Below are positions 1 through 7,391 of a DNA stretch of 10,063 nt, in pieces. The stretch lies in NCBI GenBank assembly GCA_903858975.1, contig CAIOKW010000171.1:1-10063 (forward strand). The letters are read 5' to 3'. The number at the start of each line of letters is the position of its first letter. Position 1 is the stretch's first letter. Source of the DNA: Oligoflexia bacterium. GTDB taxonomy: Bacteria > Bdellovibrionota > UBA1018 > CAIMNF01. The notes below the pieces were generated by a model, which saw only the letters and a list, made by a program, of their open reading frames with translations, was not told the origin of the DNA and did not search any database. The position numbers and the translations under genes are program-made.

Positions 1-651
1 GGTCTCCCCACGCAGCCCACCCTAGATCCGAGTCGTGCGAACTTATTTGATTTAATGAAAAAATTCTTCTTAGAGCGTGACCAGAATGCATCTGCATATG
101 TTGGCCTTCATCATCGACTTGATAAGGACACATCGGGCATCGTGCTTTTTACTAAGAAGGAGTCAGCAAATAAGGGCATTTCTGATCTTTTTTTAAAGCA
201 TGATATTCAAAAAACGTATCAATGTATCTGTTGGCGTTCGCCGAGTGCTCCCGTGATGGAAGTGGGGCATGAGTTTACCATTGAGAATTATCTGGGAAGA
301 GTAGGGGAGCGAAGTGGTAAAGCAAAGTTTGGATCTGTTAAGTCGGGCGGTGACTTAGCCATTACTCATTTCAAAGTTTTAGAGCGGTTTCGAGACTTAT
401 ACTGGCTGCAGGCGATGCCCCAAACCGGACGAACCCACCAAATTCGTGTTCATTGTTCTGAGGCTGGATTTCCAATTTTAGGGGATGCACAATATTTTCC
501 AGATAAAGTTCTCAGTATGATTCAATCTCCCCGACTCATGCTCCACGCGGCAAAGCTTGAATTTGTTCATCCGATGACTGAACGTAAAATAGAAGTTTCC
601 TCTCAGCTTCCCGAAGAGTTTATGCGTTTCTTGAGCCAAACTAAAACATGA
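1..651 (+). CDS. RluA-family pseudouridine synthase, 5'-truncated by window edge
   Basis: This enzyme would convert specific uridines in 23S rRNA or tRNA to pseudouridine in the cytoplasm. The frame is open from base 1, so the N-terminus lies outside the window; the Met codon at 55 is internal, because family-like sequence (GLPTQPT, normally following a KPAG-type motif) precedes it. Of 216 visible residues, HHRLDKDTSG (37-46) is the catalytic motif with the nucleophile Asp41. TGRTHQIRVH (142-151) is the second RluA hallmark, followed by GDAQY and RLMLHAAKLEFVHP, both typical of the family. The C-terminus looks complete. Whether an S4 RNA-binding domain lies upstream cannot be seen, so RluA, RluC and RluD subtypes cannot be separated. 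The stop codon overlaps the start of the next gene (ATGA), so it heads or belongs to an operon with two ABC transporter genes; a functional link with them is not evident. Confidence 0.93.
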   Translation, partial: GLPTQPTLDPSRANLFDLMKKFFLERDQNASAYVGLHHRLDKDTSGIVLFTKKESANKGISDLFLKHDIQKTYQCICWRSPSAPVMEVGHEFTIENYLGRVGERSGKAKFGSVKSGGDLAITHFKVLERFRDLYWLQAMPQTGRTHQIRVHCSEAGFPILGDAQYFPDKVLSMIQSPRLMLHAAKLEFVHPMTERKIEVSSQLPEEFMRFLSQTKT

Positions 652-2270
652 CAGCATCTAAACGCCCTGTCAGCTCTCTTCTTGCTTATTTTTATAAGAA
701 TTATAGGGCTGCAATTATTACGGGAATGATCACTATTATCGTAATTGATTGTGGTGAGCTCTTAATGCCCTTGATTTTGAAAAACCTAGTGGACTCAGTG
801 AGTGGTCATTACTCCCAGACATTAGTGCGAAGCTCACTCTATGCTGTGGGTATGGTGGTGCTTGTTCAGGTAATCGGTAGGTACCTATGGAGAGTGTCTT
901 TAGCAAAGGGGGCGATGGCAGCTGGTGCAGATTTGAGACGTTTATTTTCCAGTCAAATCTTCGAGGGCCTCTTTAGGGACATTCAAAGAAGGAAGGTCGG
1001 CCAATTGATGACCCTGGCGACGAGTGACGTTGAAAACATGAGGACTGCACTCGGTCCAGGTTTGATTTCGCTTGTGGATGCACTTTTTTATTGTTTCACC
1101 ATCCCGTTCGCAATGATGATGCTTGCTCCTCATATTACGCTGAAAATTCTCATACCCCTCTTAGGTATTCCATTTTTGGTAATCTTTCTTCAGAAGAAGA
1201 TTTATGAACGCTCATCACAAGTCCAATTGCAAATGGGCAGGTTGGGGACGCTGACACAGGAGGTGATTGCAGGTGTGCGGTTAGCGAAAGTCTATGGAGC
1301 TGAACGGGAACTCTCTGAGCGAATGCAAAGTCAAAGTCATGAACTCAATGTGACCCAAGTGGACTTATCTAAAACACAATCAATCTTTGGACCTTCGTTA
1401 GAGTTTTTTCTGAGTGTTACTTTAGTTTTGCTTTTTGGTATGGGAACAGGGCTGTCAGTAGGCACTTTAGTTGCCCTTCAAAGATTTGTTCAAAAGTTGA
1501 TGTGGCCCATGACTGCATTAGGAATGTCGATCATTTACTTTCAAAAAGCTCGAGCAAGTGGAGTCGACTTTTTTCAGTTCCTAGAAGAGCCTAAGGGTGA
1601 ATCTTTGGAAAAGGTCGGTAAATGGGAATGGACCCCCCTATCAGGCACTCCAGTCATTGAGGCAAGGGATTTGAGTTTTGGGGTCATTTCTCATCTTAGC
1701 TTCAAGGTGAAACAGGGTGAGTGGGTAGGCATAGAAGGAAGAGTTGCTAGTGGAAAATCGACCTTGTTTTCACTGCTTTTGCGTTTTGTAGATCCACCGC
1801 GCGGACAGCTTTTTATGAATGGAGTCGATATTCTGGACTGGGACATTCAGACCTTACGCCAAAGTTTTGCGTCGGTTCTTCAGGAGCCCTATCTTTTTCA
1901 GGGAAGCATTCAGTCTAATCTTGAGGTGGGCAGTGAGGTCTCGATACAAGAGGCTCTTAGAATTGCGGGGGTTGATGGAGAATTAAGTACTACTCGTTTG
2001 GATGCGCACTTAGGAGAGATGGGGACAGCTTTATCGGGTGGGCAAAAACAAAGAGTTGCGATCGCAAGGGCACTTCGAAAAGGGGCGCCGATCATGTTGT
2101 TTGATGATCCACTTTCTTCAGTTGATAGCGCAACAGCGACTCGGGTATTGAATGAGCTCCATCGTAAATTGCGGGAGAATCAAAAAACAGTAATCATGGT
2201 TTCACATCGATTGGAGCACCTCGCTCACTGTGATCAGATTATTTCTCTCAGTGTTGGGAGTAGTGAATGA
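648..2270 (+). CDS. ABC exporter half-transporter, degenerate-ATPase subunit
   Basis: A 540-residue inner-membrane half-transporter: a six-helix ABC exporter domain (about residues 20-300, helices near 21-45, 62-82, 135-157, 160-180, 250-270, 275-298) followed by an ATPase domain (about 335-540). Visible motifs are Walker A GRVASGKST (364-372), Q-loop Gln412, signature LSGGQ (462-466), Walker B ending Asp486 and H-loop His520. The residue after Walker B is Asp487 instead of the catalytic Glu. The strand before Walker A is shortened (LSFGVISHLSF, 342-352) and lacks the usual A-loop Tyr. These are marks of the degenerate half of a heterodimeric exporter such as TAP1 or TM287. The likely partner is the next gene. 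Substrate is unknown; lipid, drug or peptide are all possible for this family. The start overlaps the preceding stop codon (ATGA) and has no clear Shine-Dalgarno sequence, suggesting translational coupling. Confidence 0.93.
   Translation: MTASKRPVSSLLAYFYKNYRAAIITGMITIIVIDCGELLMPLILKNLVDSVSGHYSQTLVRSSLYAVGMVVLVQVIGRYLWRVSLAKGAMAAGADLRRLFSSQIFEGLFRDIQRRKVGQLMTLATSDVENMRTALGPGLISLVDALFYCFTIPFAMMMLAPHITLKILIPLLGIPFLVIFLQKKIYERSSQVQLQMGRLGTLTQEVIAGVRLAKVYGAERELSERMQSQSHELNVTQVDLSKTQSIFGPSLEFFLSVTLVLLFGMGTGLSVGTLVALQRFVQKLMWPMTALGMSIIYFQKARASGVDFFQFLEEPKGESLEKVGKWEWTPLSGTPVIEARDLSFGVISHLSFKVKQGEWVGIEGRVASGKSTLFSLLLRFVDPPRGQLFMNGVDILDWDIQTLRQSFASVLQEPYLFQGSIQSNLEVGSEVSIQEALRIAGVDGELSTTRLDAHLGEMGTALSGGQKQRVAIARALRKGAPIMLFDDPLSSVDSATATRVLNELHRKLRENQKTVIMVSHRLEHLAHCDQIISLSVGSSE
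2256..2260 (+). promoter_or_regulatory. Shine-Dalgarno site for second ABC gene
   Basis: GGGAG lies 6 bases before the ATG at 2267, inside the final codons of the first ABC gene. It gives the second half-transporter its own ribosome site in addition to the ATGA overlap, and supports the chosen start. Confidence 0.7.
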
Positions 2271-3949
2271 GTAGCTCTTTGCGTTTTATATTTAGATATA
2301 TTTTTTCAGAGAGACGTATTTTTTTCTTAGGCATCCTTATGACGGCTGGGGTTTCTCTCAGTACCTGGTTTGGTCCACGAATCATCGCAAGGATTATCGA
2401 TCAGGGAATTATTCCCGGAAATAAGGCGCTCGCACTTAAGTTAGTCGTTATACTAGCCTTAGTTGAGTTGTCACGACTACTTTGCTCTGTTGCGAATCAG
2501 GTTTGTTATTCAGTTCTCGGGCAGAATGTCATTGAGAAGATTCGCTCTCGAATGATTCACCACCTTTTGTCGTTACCCGTCCCGTATTTTGATCGGGTGA
2601 CTAGCGGAGGAATCATGACCCGGGTAGTGAGTGATGCGAATTCTCTCACAGATTTTTTCCAATCTGGATTTGTTTCGGTGCTCGGTAATTTAGGAACCCT
2701 CTGTGCGGCATTCGTAGGACTTTATGGCTTGAATCATCGCTTGGGCCTTTTGTTGTTTTTTACCTTTGTACCCTTTGCTTTTCTTTGCGCTCACTTTTCG
2801 ATTCGGCTCAAGAAAGTATATGAAGAGACTCGGCTCAAGCTTTCGGAATTGAATTCAATTCTTGCGGATTTCCTGTTTGGAATGAAAACGATTAGGGCAC
2901 TGGGTGTCAGCAAACGCTGCCACACAGAATTAGTAGAGCGGGTGGATCAGTATGCAAATACCCAAATGAGAATGGTGAGAACCTTCGCCTTATTTCACCC
3001 GACCGTTACCTTGGGAGTTGGCCTGATGCTTTTGCTTTTGATAGGGATTGGGCTTCCACTGGTAAATCAGGGTGAGCTTGCCGTAGGGGCATGGGTTGCT
3101 GCGCTCAGTTACGTGATCTTAATGCAACAACCCCTTGTTGAGATTTCTGATCGTTGGAACTTTTTTCTAGCGGGGATGACGAGTGTAGAGCGGGTTGAAG
3201 AAGTGCTGAGGGAAGTATCGGAAAGGAGCGGAGGCGGAGCCGTAGATCCATTTCATTCAATTGTGTTTGATGAAGTGAGTTTTAGATATAAAGGTGAAGA
3301 ATCAAAGGCTCTCGATTCAATTTCACTTCGCGTAGAAAAGGGTGATTGGATAGGAATCTACGGTGAGAGTGGTTCCGGAAAAAGTACCTTTTTACAAATG
3401 TTGTATGGGTTTTATCAAGCTGAATCAGGTTCAGTATTATGGAATGGAAAGGCGATCTCAGAATTAGACCTCACTCAACTGAGATCAAACTTTGGTGTTG
3501 TTGAGCAGTTCCCATTTTTGTTTGTGGGTACGATTGAGGAGAACATTACATTTTTTGGGAAATTCCCTTTTAATCGCATTGAATTGATCGAAAGATTTAA
3601 GGGCTTTTCACTGATTCAGTCCATCTTAGAGAAGAGTGATTTTGTTGTATTTGAACGAGGATCCAATCTTTCGATGGGCCAAAAACAAATGATTACGTTC
3701 TTAAGGGCCTATCTATCTGAGCCGGCCATTTGGATATTGGATGAGGCCACTGCTTTTTTCGATACTGAGGCAGAGCGAGAGTTGCTCAAAGCACTAGAGA
3801 ACCTCAAAGCAGAAGGCATAACGGTGATTCAGGTTGCGCATAGACCAGAAGCACTTTCTCACATGAAACGTCTGGTTAACGTACGGCAGGGGCATCTTCA
3901 GGAACTAGTGACGGAGTCTCAGAAGTCGAGCCCGAGAGATTTGCCATAA
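2267..3949 (+). CDS. ABC exporter half-transporter, catalytic-ATPase subunit
   Basis: A 560-residue half-transporter: membrane domain (about 15-295, helices near 15-35, 58-80, 130-153, 158-178, 243-263, 270-290) and ATPase domain (about 330-545). Motifs seen are A-loop Tyr341, Walker A GESGSGKST (366-374), Q-loop Gln414, signature LSMGQ (468-472), Walker B with Asp492 and catalytic Glu493, and H-loop His525. It has the intact Glu that the preceding subunit lacks, while its own signature is altered (Met for the first Gly). In a head-to-tail dimer this leaves one competent ATP site (this Walker A/B with the partner LSGGQ) and one degenerate site. It is therefore inferred to form a heterodimeric exporter with the upstream gene product; substrate unknown. 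The start overlaps the upstream stop (ATGA). The last 24 or so codons are antisense to the 3' end of the lipoprotein gene. Confidence 0.93.
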   Translation: MSSSLRFIFRYIFSERRIFFLGILMTAGVSLSTWFGPRIIARIIDQGIIPGNKALALKLVVILALVELSRLLCSVANQVCYSVLGQNVIEKIRSRMIHHLLSLPVPYFDRVTSGGIMTRVVSDANSLTDFFQSGFVSVLGNLGTLCAAFVGLYGLNHRLGLLLFFTFVPFAFLCAHFSIRLKKVYEETRLKLSELNSILADFLFGMKTIRALGVSKRCHTELVERVDQYANTQMRMVRTFALFHPTVTLGVGLMLLLLIGIGLPLVNQGELAVGAWVAALSYVILMQQPLVEISDRWNFFLAGMTSVERVEEVLREVSERSGGGAVDPFHSIVFDEVSFRYKGEESKALDSISLRVEKGDWIGIYGESGSGKSTFLQMLYGFYQAESGSVLWNGKAISELDLTQLRSNFGVVEQFPFLFVGTIEENITFFGKFPFNRIELIERFKGFSLIQSILEKSDFVVFERGSNLSMGQKQMITFLRAYLSEPAIWILDEATAFFDTEAERELLKALENLKAEGITVIQVAHRPEALSHMKRLVNVRQGHLQELVTESQKSSPRDLP

Positions 3950-6900
3950 TCTTTAAAAGGTCTTTCCGATCAATTTTGGGTGGATACTGATCGCGCACAC
4001 TTGGGGTCTTATCAAGTCGTTTCCAGAAGTTGAACCAAGATAAGATGTCCTTGGCCGCTTTGATTTGCTGCCATAAGGAGTCGGTCTTCCGAATTCCCCT
4101 TGGCGCCTGGCCACGGAATAGCAGGTATCCATATACTGCTTCAATCTGTCCAGGGTCCTGACCTTTCAAGCATGAACCCTTAAGAGAAGATCCACCCACT
4201 TTTTGGATCTCTCGGCAAAATATGGGGAATCCACCCATCGCTTCTGAAAACTGCAAATAGTCATCTTGATTCGTATCAAAGCGTTCAAAGAGGTTTTCGA
4301 TGTAGTACGGAATTGAAACCAGGGTTTCTAGTTCTCCGTGCGGCAAAGATCCGTCTTCCGTCCAATTTGGAATAGTGGACGTGAGGGTTGCTTTACGGAA
4401 TACTTCGATCCCATCAGCATCCCACTCTTGGTAGTGGCCTATCAGTTGCGGAACGACATCTCCATAAATGCGGGACATGAAGTCCTTGTTGAAAAAGGTT
4501 TTGCTCAGACACTTAATGGGGATCTCTTTTACCAGATCAGTATCAGGTGTTTCTGGTGTGCAAGTTGCAAAAACTGTTTTACTCACTTCAGTCAGGATTT
4601 TTTTGCCGCCATAAGTAATGGTCAGAAATTCCGTGGTTTCAATCGCATCTACATATTGGTCTCCGTTCCCGGTATGGGTAAAGAGATTGATGCTTCTCAT
4701 ACGGGATTTTGCTGCATGTTCTGCTGTCGTTCCGTCTGGGTAGGCTAGCTTTAAATCTTCAATGAGGTCATCGATATCGTACAAAAGGTCAGTCATGTCG
4801 GCTTCATTAATGCGGGATGAGCCAGGCATTTCTGAGTCATTAGTGATCTTGTAAAGCGGGTAAACGAGCTGAAGAGTGTTATAGATGAATGCCTTATAGA
4901 GAAGATCAAATTGGTAAAATCGATCATTGACCTCTCCCTTCTTCGGAAATTTAAGCCCCCCTGTATTTCCTTCTAAGATCGGTTGTATGGCTGTGATGAT
5001 CGTTTGAAGATCTTGATTTTTAATCACCTTCAGTAAGTCATATCGACTGATAGTGTCCTGCTTCGGGTTTAAACCTCGGTAAGCAAGTTCAATCTCGCTC
5101 ATTTCAATACTGATACGATCACAAAGGGTCGAGAGGCTCTCCAGTTCACTGGGGACAACGAAGAGGCCATTGAGTGTCTTTGGTTTTGGCCCAATAGATT
5201 GGTGAAATACACGTGTCGTAAGTCCAGATAAAATCTTGTCTAGAGTGGTGCCCTTTACGGTGTAGCCAGCATCTTTGGTCATATCGAGGGCTAAAGTTTT
5301 AAGATCGTTTACAGCGATCGGACTTTTTCGTGCGTCGATCAGTGCTTTTATCGAAGTACCTAAAATGTCAAAGGTGTTTGAGTTGATGCCGGGTTCATAT
5401 CCAGCGGGGAGTGATTTCAATTTGGTGTTTAAAGCCGTGTAGAAGACGCCAAAGGTTCTTGCGAGGTCCGTGAATTCATTCTTAGAAATTACTTTTGGAT
5501 TTCCACCAATCAAAATTGCTTTTACGTCGCTCAGAATAGTGGGAGTTAATCCACGAGCGGATAGGCCCTGGTTTTCCGGTAGAAAGGAATCAATCATCGG
5601 AATGAGGTCTGAAATATTTACATTTTGGAAGCTCTTTACTTGAAGAAGGTTCGCTAATGAAAAAAGTGCCGTACCGAGATCATCTCCTTTACGGAAAGGT
5701 TCATATAGAAATGAAAGTTGGTTAAGTTCGTAGTTAGTGAGAGTGAACTCATTACTTTGAAATAAGATGGCTTTCGCCTTGAGACCCTTATTAATATAAT
5801 CTTGGTATTGATCCCATTGAATCGTATTCTCAGGAGAGAGCTTAGTGATGAGTTTCTTGACATCATCTAAAGCCGCTTTAATTTGGATATTAGAGATAGA
5901 GTAGAGACTTGGATATCGAAGTACGATCTCAAGGGTTGCCCCTACTTGATCCGTCCAGGTCTTTTTTGATTCTTTTTCCCAGATAATATAGAGGTCGATG
6001 GATTTTTGGATCAGTTGCCTAATGTCTTTAGGTGAGAGTGCTTCGCCATCTCTACCCAATAGAATGGGTAAAACTTTCCGAAGTGTAGAAATGCCCAATG
6101 CGATTTCTTCAGTTTTATCTGAGTTTTGAAATAAGGGTTCAAGTGAGGTGAGATAATCTTGCAGCTTACTGATTGCAAGGGGGTCACTCATCCCGGTTCT
6201 TGGAGAATTTGAAATCGAGGCTTGTTCAATGAGGGAAGCAACATTGTCGCCAATTTGTTGCAGAACGAGAGGATCGATATGGTGAAAGTCAATATGAATG
6301 ACTTGGTCTACGATGTAGCCAGAAAGTTTTCGAAGGGATGGAGTTTCAAGGAAGGGCTTCAAAGCGATTGACCCTTGGCTTCTCGGGAAAAGTGCTGCGT
6401 TTAGAAGGAGAACTTTTGCAAAACGATCGCTCAGCATTTCAATCGATGCTCTCGAATGGAGTGTTTGGTCTAGCTTCAGAGTCTTAAATAGCCCAGTCAG
6501 TTGAGCTACGGCCCGCGCTTGCTCTTCTTCTGTGGATTCAACTTCAATGCTGAGTTGCTCTAATAATTCACTCGTGTTGGATGTGAGAAAGAGTGCGTCA
6601 TAGAAATGTGAAATACTATCAAAAATAGGTTTCCATTTTTCTTTTTCAATAGAGCCTTCATTGCCGCCTACGAGAAGGAGTTTAGCATATTGATAAATAG
6701 GGAGTTGTTCCCTGACAATCGTAAGTGCGCTTGCGTCTGTTTTTGCGGTGTAGACATCGAGTTCTTTAATGAATGCATTTAAGTCATTCCATGAGAGAGA
6801 GTTCGAGGAGTCCGAAAGAATTGATGAAAGGTTGAGTACAAATTTGTTGAGCGCGATACTGGCAATATGTTTGATTTCGGGTGATGTGCTTCCAGGATTA

Positions 6901-7391
6901 ATTAAAGCGCTCATGTAGGGAGCGAAAGGGCCAATAATCTGACCAAATCGGGTGAGCTTACTTCTGAGTACTACAATCTCGGGGCGGGTAAGCTGGTTAA
7001 CGTTTCCGCCGACCACAGCTGATTTAATCTTGAAAATTGACGACACAAAACCGTCAGTGAGCGGATTATTTTCTGGAAGGTAGCGGTTCGCAAACTGCTG
7101 CAGTTCTTTTGGAGCATATACGTCCGTATTTGATCCGCGCGTATAGCTTGCAAATGCGTTGAGAGCACGGTCGATACACCCAAAAAGGTCTTGAACTGCT
7201 GCCTGATCTTCAGGGGAGCTGGTGTAATTGCCCGCGAAGAGATCCTGGAGTTGGTTAGGGACGGTTTTGACGCAGCTGAGATCTAGACCCTTGGATTGAA
7301 ATGTTTTTGCTGATTTCGGATCCGTGTGGAGCCAAGAACAGGCACTCAGTGTGAAAAGGGTGATCACGGATAATAGATGTCTAGAACGCAT
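3876..7391 (-). CDS. Giant outer-membrane lipoprotein with EF-hand-like loops, unknown function
   Basis: A 1171-residue protein of no family I recognise. The N-terminus is a lipoprotein signal: basic MRSRH, hydrophobic stretch, lipobox LSAC with lipidated Cys18. Ser at +2 predicts sorting to the outer membrane. The mature part has no transmembrane helices and looks helical. Near the C-terminus, D1039-x-N-x-D-x-Y-L-x-x-x-E1050 is a good EF-hand calcium loop, and N1009-x-T-x-D-G-x-L-x-x-x-E1020 is near-canonical. Many further loops with hydrophobic residue 8, acidic residue 12 and hydrophobic residue 13 recur upstream, several starting V/I-GGN. Seven other cysteines include pairs 40/72, 944/961 and 1059/1074. 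The ATG is supported by AGGAG 6 bases upstream. It overlaps the upstream barrel gene by 11 bases and is surely co-transcribed with it. Its 3' end overlaps the convergent ABC gene by 74 bases. A structural, adhesive or calcium-dependent surface role is only a guess. Confidence 0.88.
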   Translation of the reverse strand: MRSRHLLSVITLFTLSACSWLHTDPKSAKTFQSKGLDLSCVKTVPNQLQDLFAGNYTSSPEDQAAVQDLFGCIDRALNAFASYTRGSNTDVYAPKELQQFANRYLPENNPLTDGFVSSIFKIKSAVVGGNVNQLTRPEIVVLRSKLTRFGQIIGPFAPYMSALINPGSTSPEIKHIASIALNKFVLNLSSILSDSSNSLSWNDLNAFIKELDVYTAKTDASALTIVREQLPIYQYAKLLLVGGNEGSIEKEKWKPIFDSISHFYDALFLTSNTSELLEQLSIEVESTEEEQARAVAQLTGLFKTLKLDQTLHSRASIEMLSDRFAKVLLLNAALFPRSQGSIALKPFLETPSLRKLSGYIVDQVIHIDFHHIDPLVLQQIGDNVASLIEQASISNSPRTGMSDPLAISKLQDYLTSLEPLFQNSDKTEEIALGISTLRKVLPILLGRDGEALSPKDIRQLIQKSIDLYIIWEKESKKTWTDQVGATLEIVLRYPSLYSISNIQIKAALDDVKKLITKLSPENTIQWDQYQDYINKGLKAKAILFQSNEFTLTNYELNQLSFLYEPFRKGDDLGTALFSLANLLQVKSFQNVNISDLIPMIDSFLPENQGLSARGLTPTILSDVKAILIGGNPKVISKNEFTDLARTFGVFYTALNTKLKSLPAGYEPGINSNTFDILGTSIKALIDARKSPIAVNDLKTLALDMTKDAGYTVKGTTLDKILSGLTTRVFHQSIGPKPKTLNGLFVVPSELESLSTLCDRISIEMSEIELAYRGLNPKQDTISRYDLLKVIKNQDLQTIITAIQPILEGNTGGLKFPKKGEVNDRFYQFDLLYKAFIYNTLQLVYPLYKITNDSEMPGSSRINEADMTDLLYDIDDLIEDLKLAYPDGTTAEHAAKSRMRSINLFTHTGNGDQYVDAIETTEFLTITYGGKKILTEVSKTVFATCTPETPDTDLVKEIPIKCLSKTFFNKDFMSRIYGDVVPQLIGHYQEWDADGIEVFRKATLTSTIPNWTEDGSLPHGELETLVSIPYYIENLFERFDTNQDDYLQFSEAMGGFPIFCREIQKVGGSSLKGSCLKGQDPGQIEAVYGYLLFRGQAPRGIRKTDSLWQQIKAAKDILSWFNFWKRLDKTPSVRDQYPPKIDRKDLLKIMANLSGSTSETPSLVPEDAPAVR
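4242..4277 (-). other. EF-hand calcium-binding loop, lipoprotein residues 1039-1050
   Basis: The loop DTNQDDYLQFSE matches the canonical ligands at positions 1 (Asp), 3 (Asn), 5 (Asp), 7 (Tyr, backbone), 8 (Leu, hydrophobic) and 12 (Glu). It is preceded by a helix-like stretch rich in Ile, Leu and Phe (NLFERF). Only Gly at position 6 is replaced, by Asp. This is the strongest single functional clue in the protein. Confidence 0.75.
4332..4367 (-). other. Near-canonical EF-hand loop, lipoprotein residues 1009-1020
   Basis: The loop NWTEDGSLPHGE has Asn1, Thr3, Asp5, Gly6, Leu8 and Glu12. It lies 30 residues before the better loop, somewhat closer than the usual pair spacing of about 36, so the two may or may not pack as an EF-hand pair. 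Confidence 0.5.

Larger units (their letters stand above)
3957..7139 (-). repeat. Array of degenerate EF-hand-like motifs within the lipoprotein
   Basis: By eye, a 13-residue pattern (position 8 Ile/Leu/Val or occasionally Tyr, position 12 usually Asp/Glu, position 13 hydrophobic) recurs in the lipoprotein. First residues are 85, 127, 192, 241, 335, 445, 544, 584, 628, 685, 738, 774, 854, 910, 1009, 1039 and 1133. Examples are VGGNVNQLTRPEI (127), VGGNEGSIEKEKW (241), IGGNPKVISKNEF (628) and LNPKQDTISRYDL (774). Most lack Asp at positions 1, 3 and 5, so they should not bind calcium; only those at 1009 and 1039 do so convincingly. The motif at 910 can be read with T907-x-N-x-D-x-Y-V-D as an intermediate form. 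Each motif alone carries little information, so the array is a hypothesis supported mainly by its number and rough 40-60 residue spacing. Confidence 0.5.

Noticed and set aside
55..651. Complete 198-residue pseudouridine synthase starting at 55
   Set aside because: Family-like sequence continues upstream in the same frame to base 1, so the gene is cut by the window edge.
3844..3876. ACCAGA...TCTGGT inverted repeat near the lipoprotein stop
   Set aside because: A 6-bp stem with a 21-base loop and no T tract lies in coding sequence of both genes; not a credible terminator.
4338..4748. 136-residue open frame on the plus strand inside the lipoprotein gene
   Set aside because: It lies entirely antisense to a well-supported gene, has an atypical Cys- and Phe-rich composition, and has no convincing ribosome site or family.
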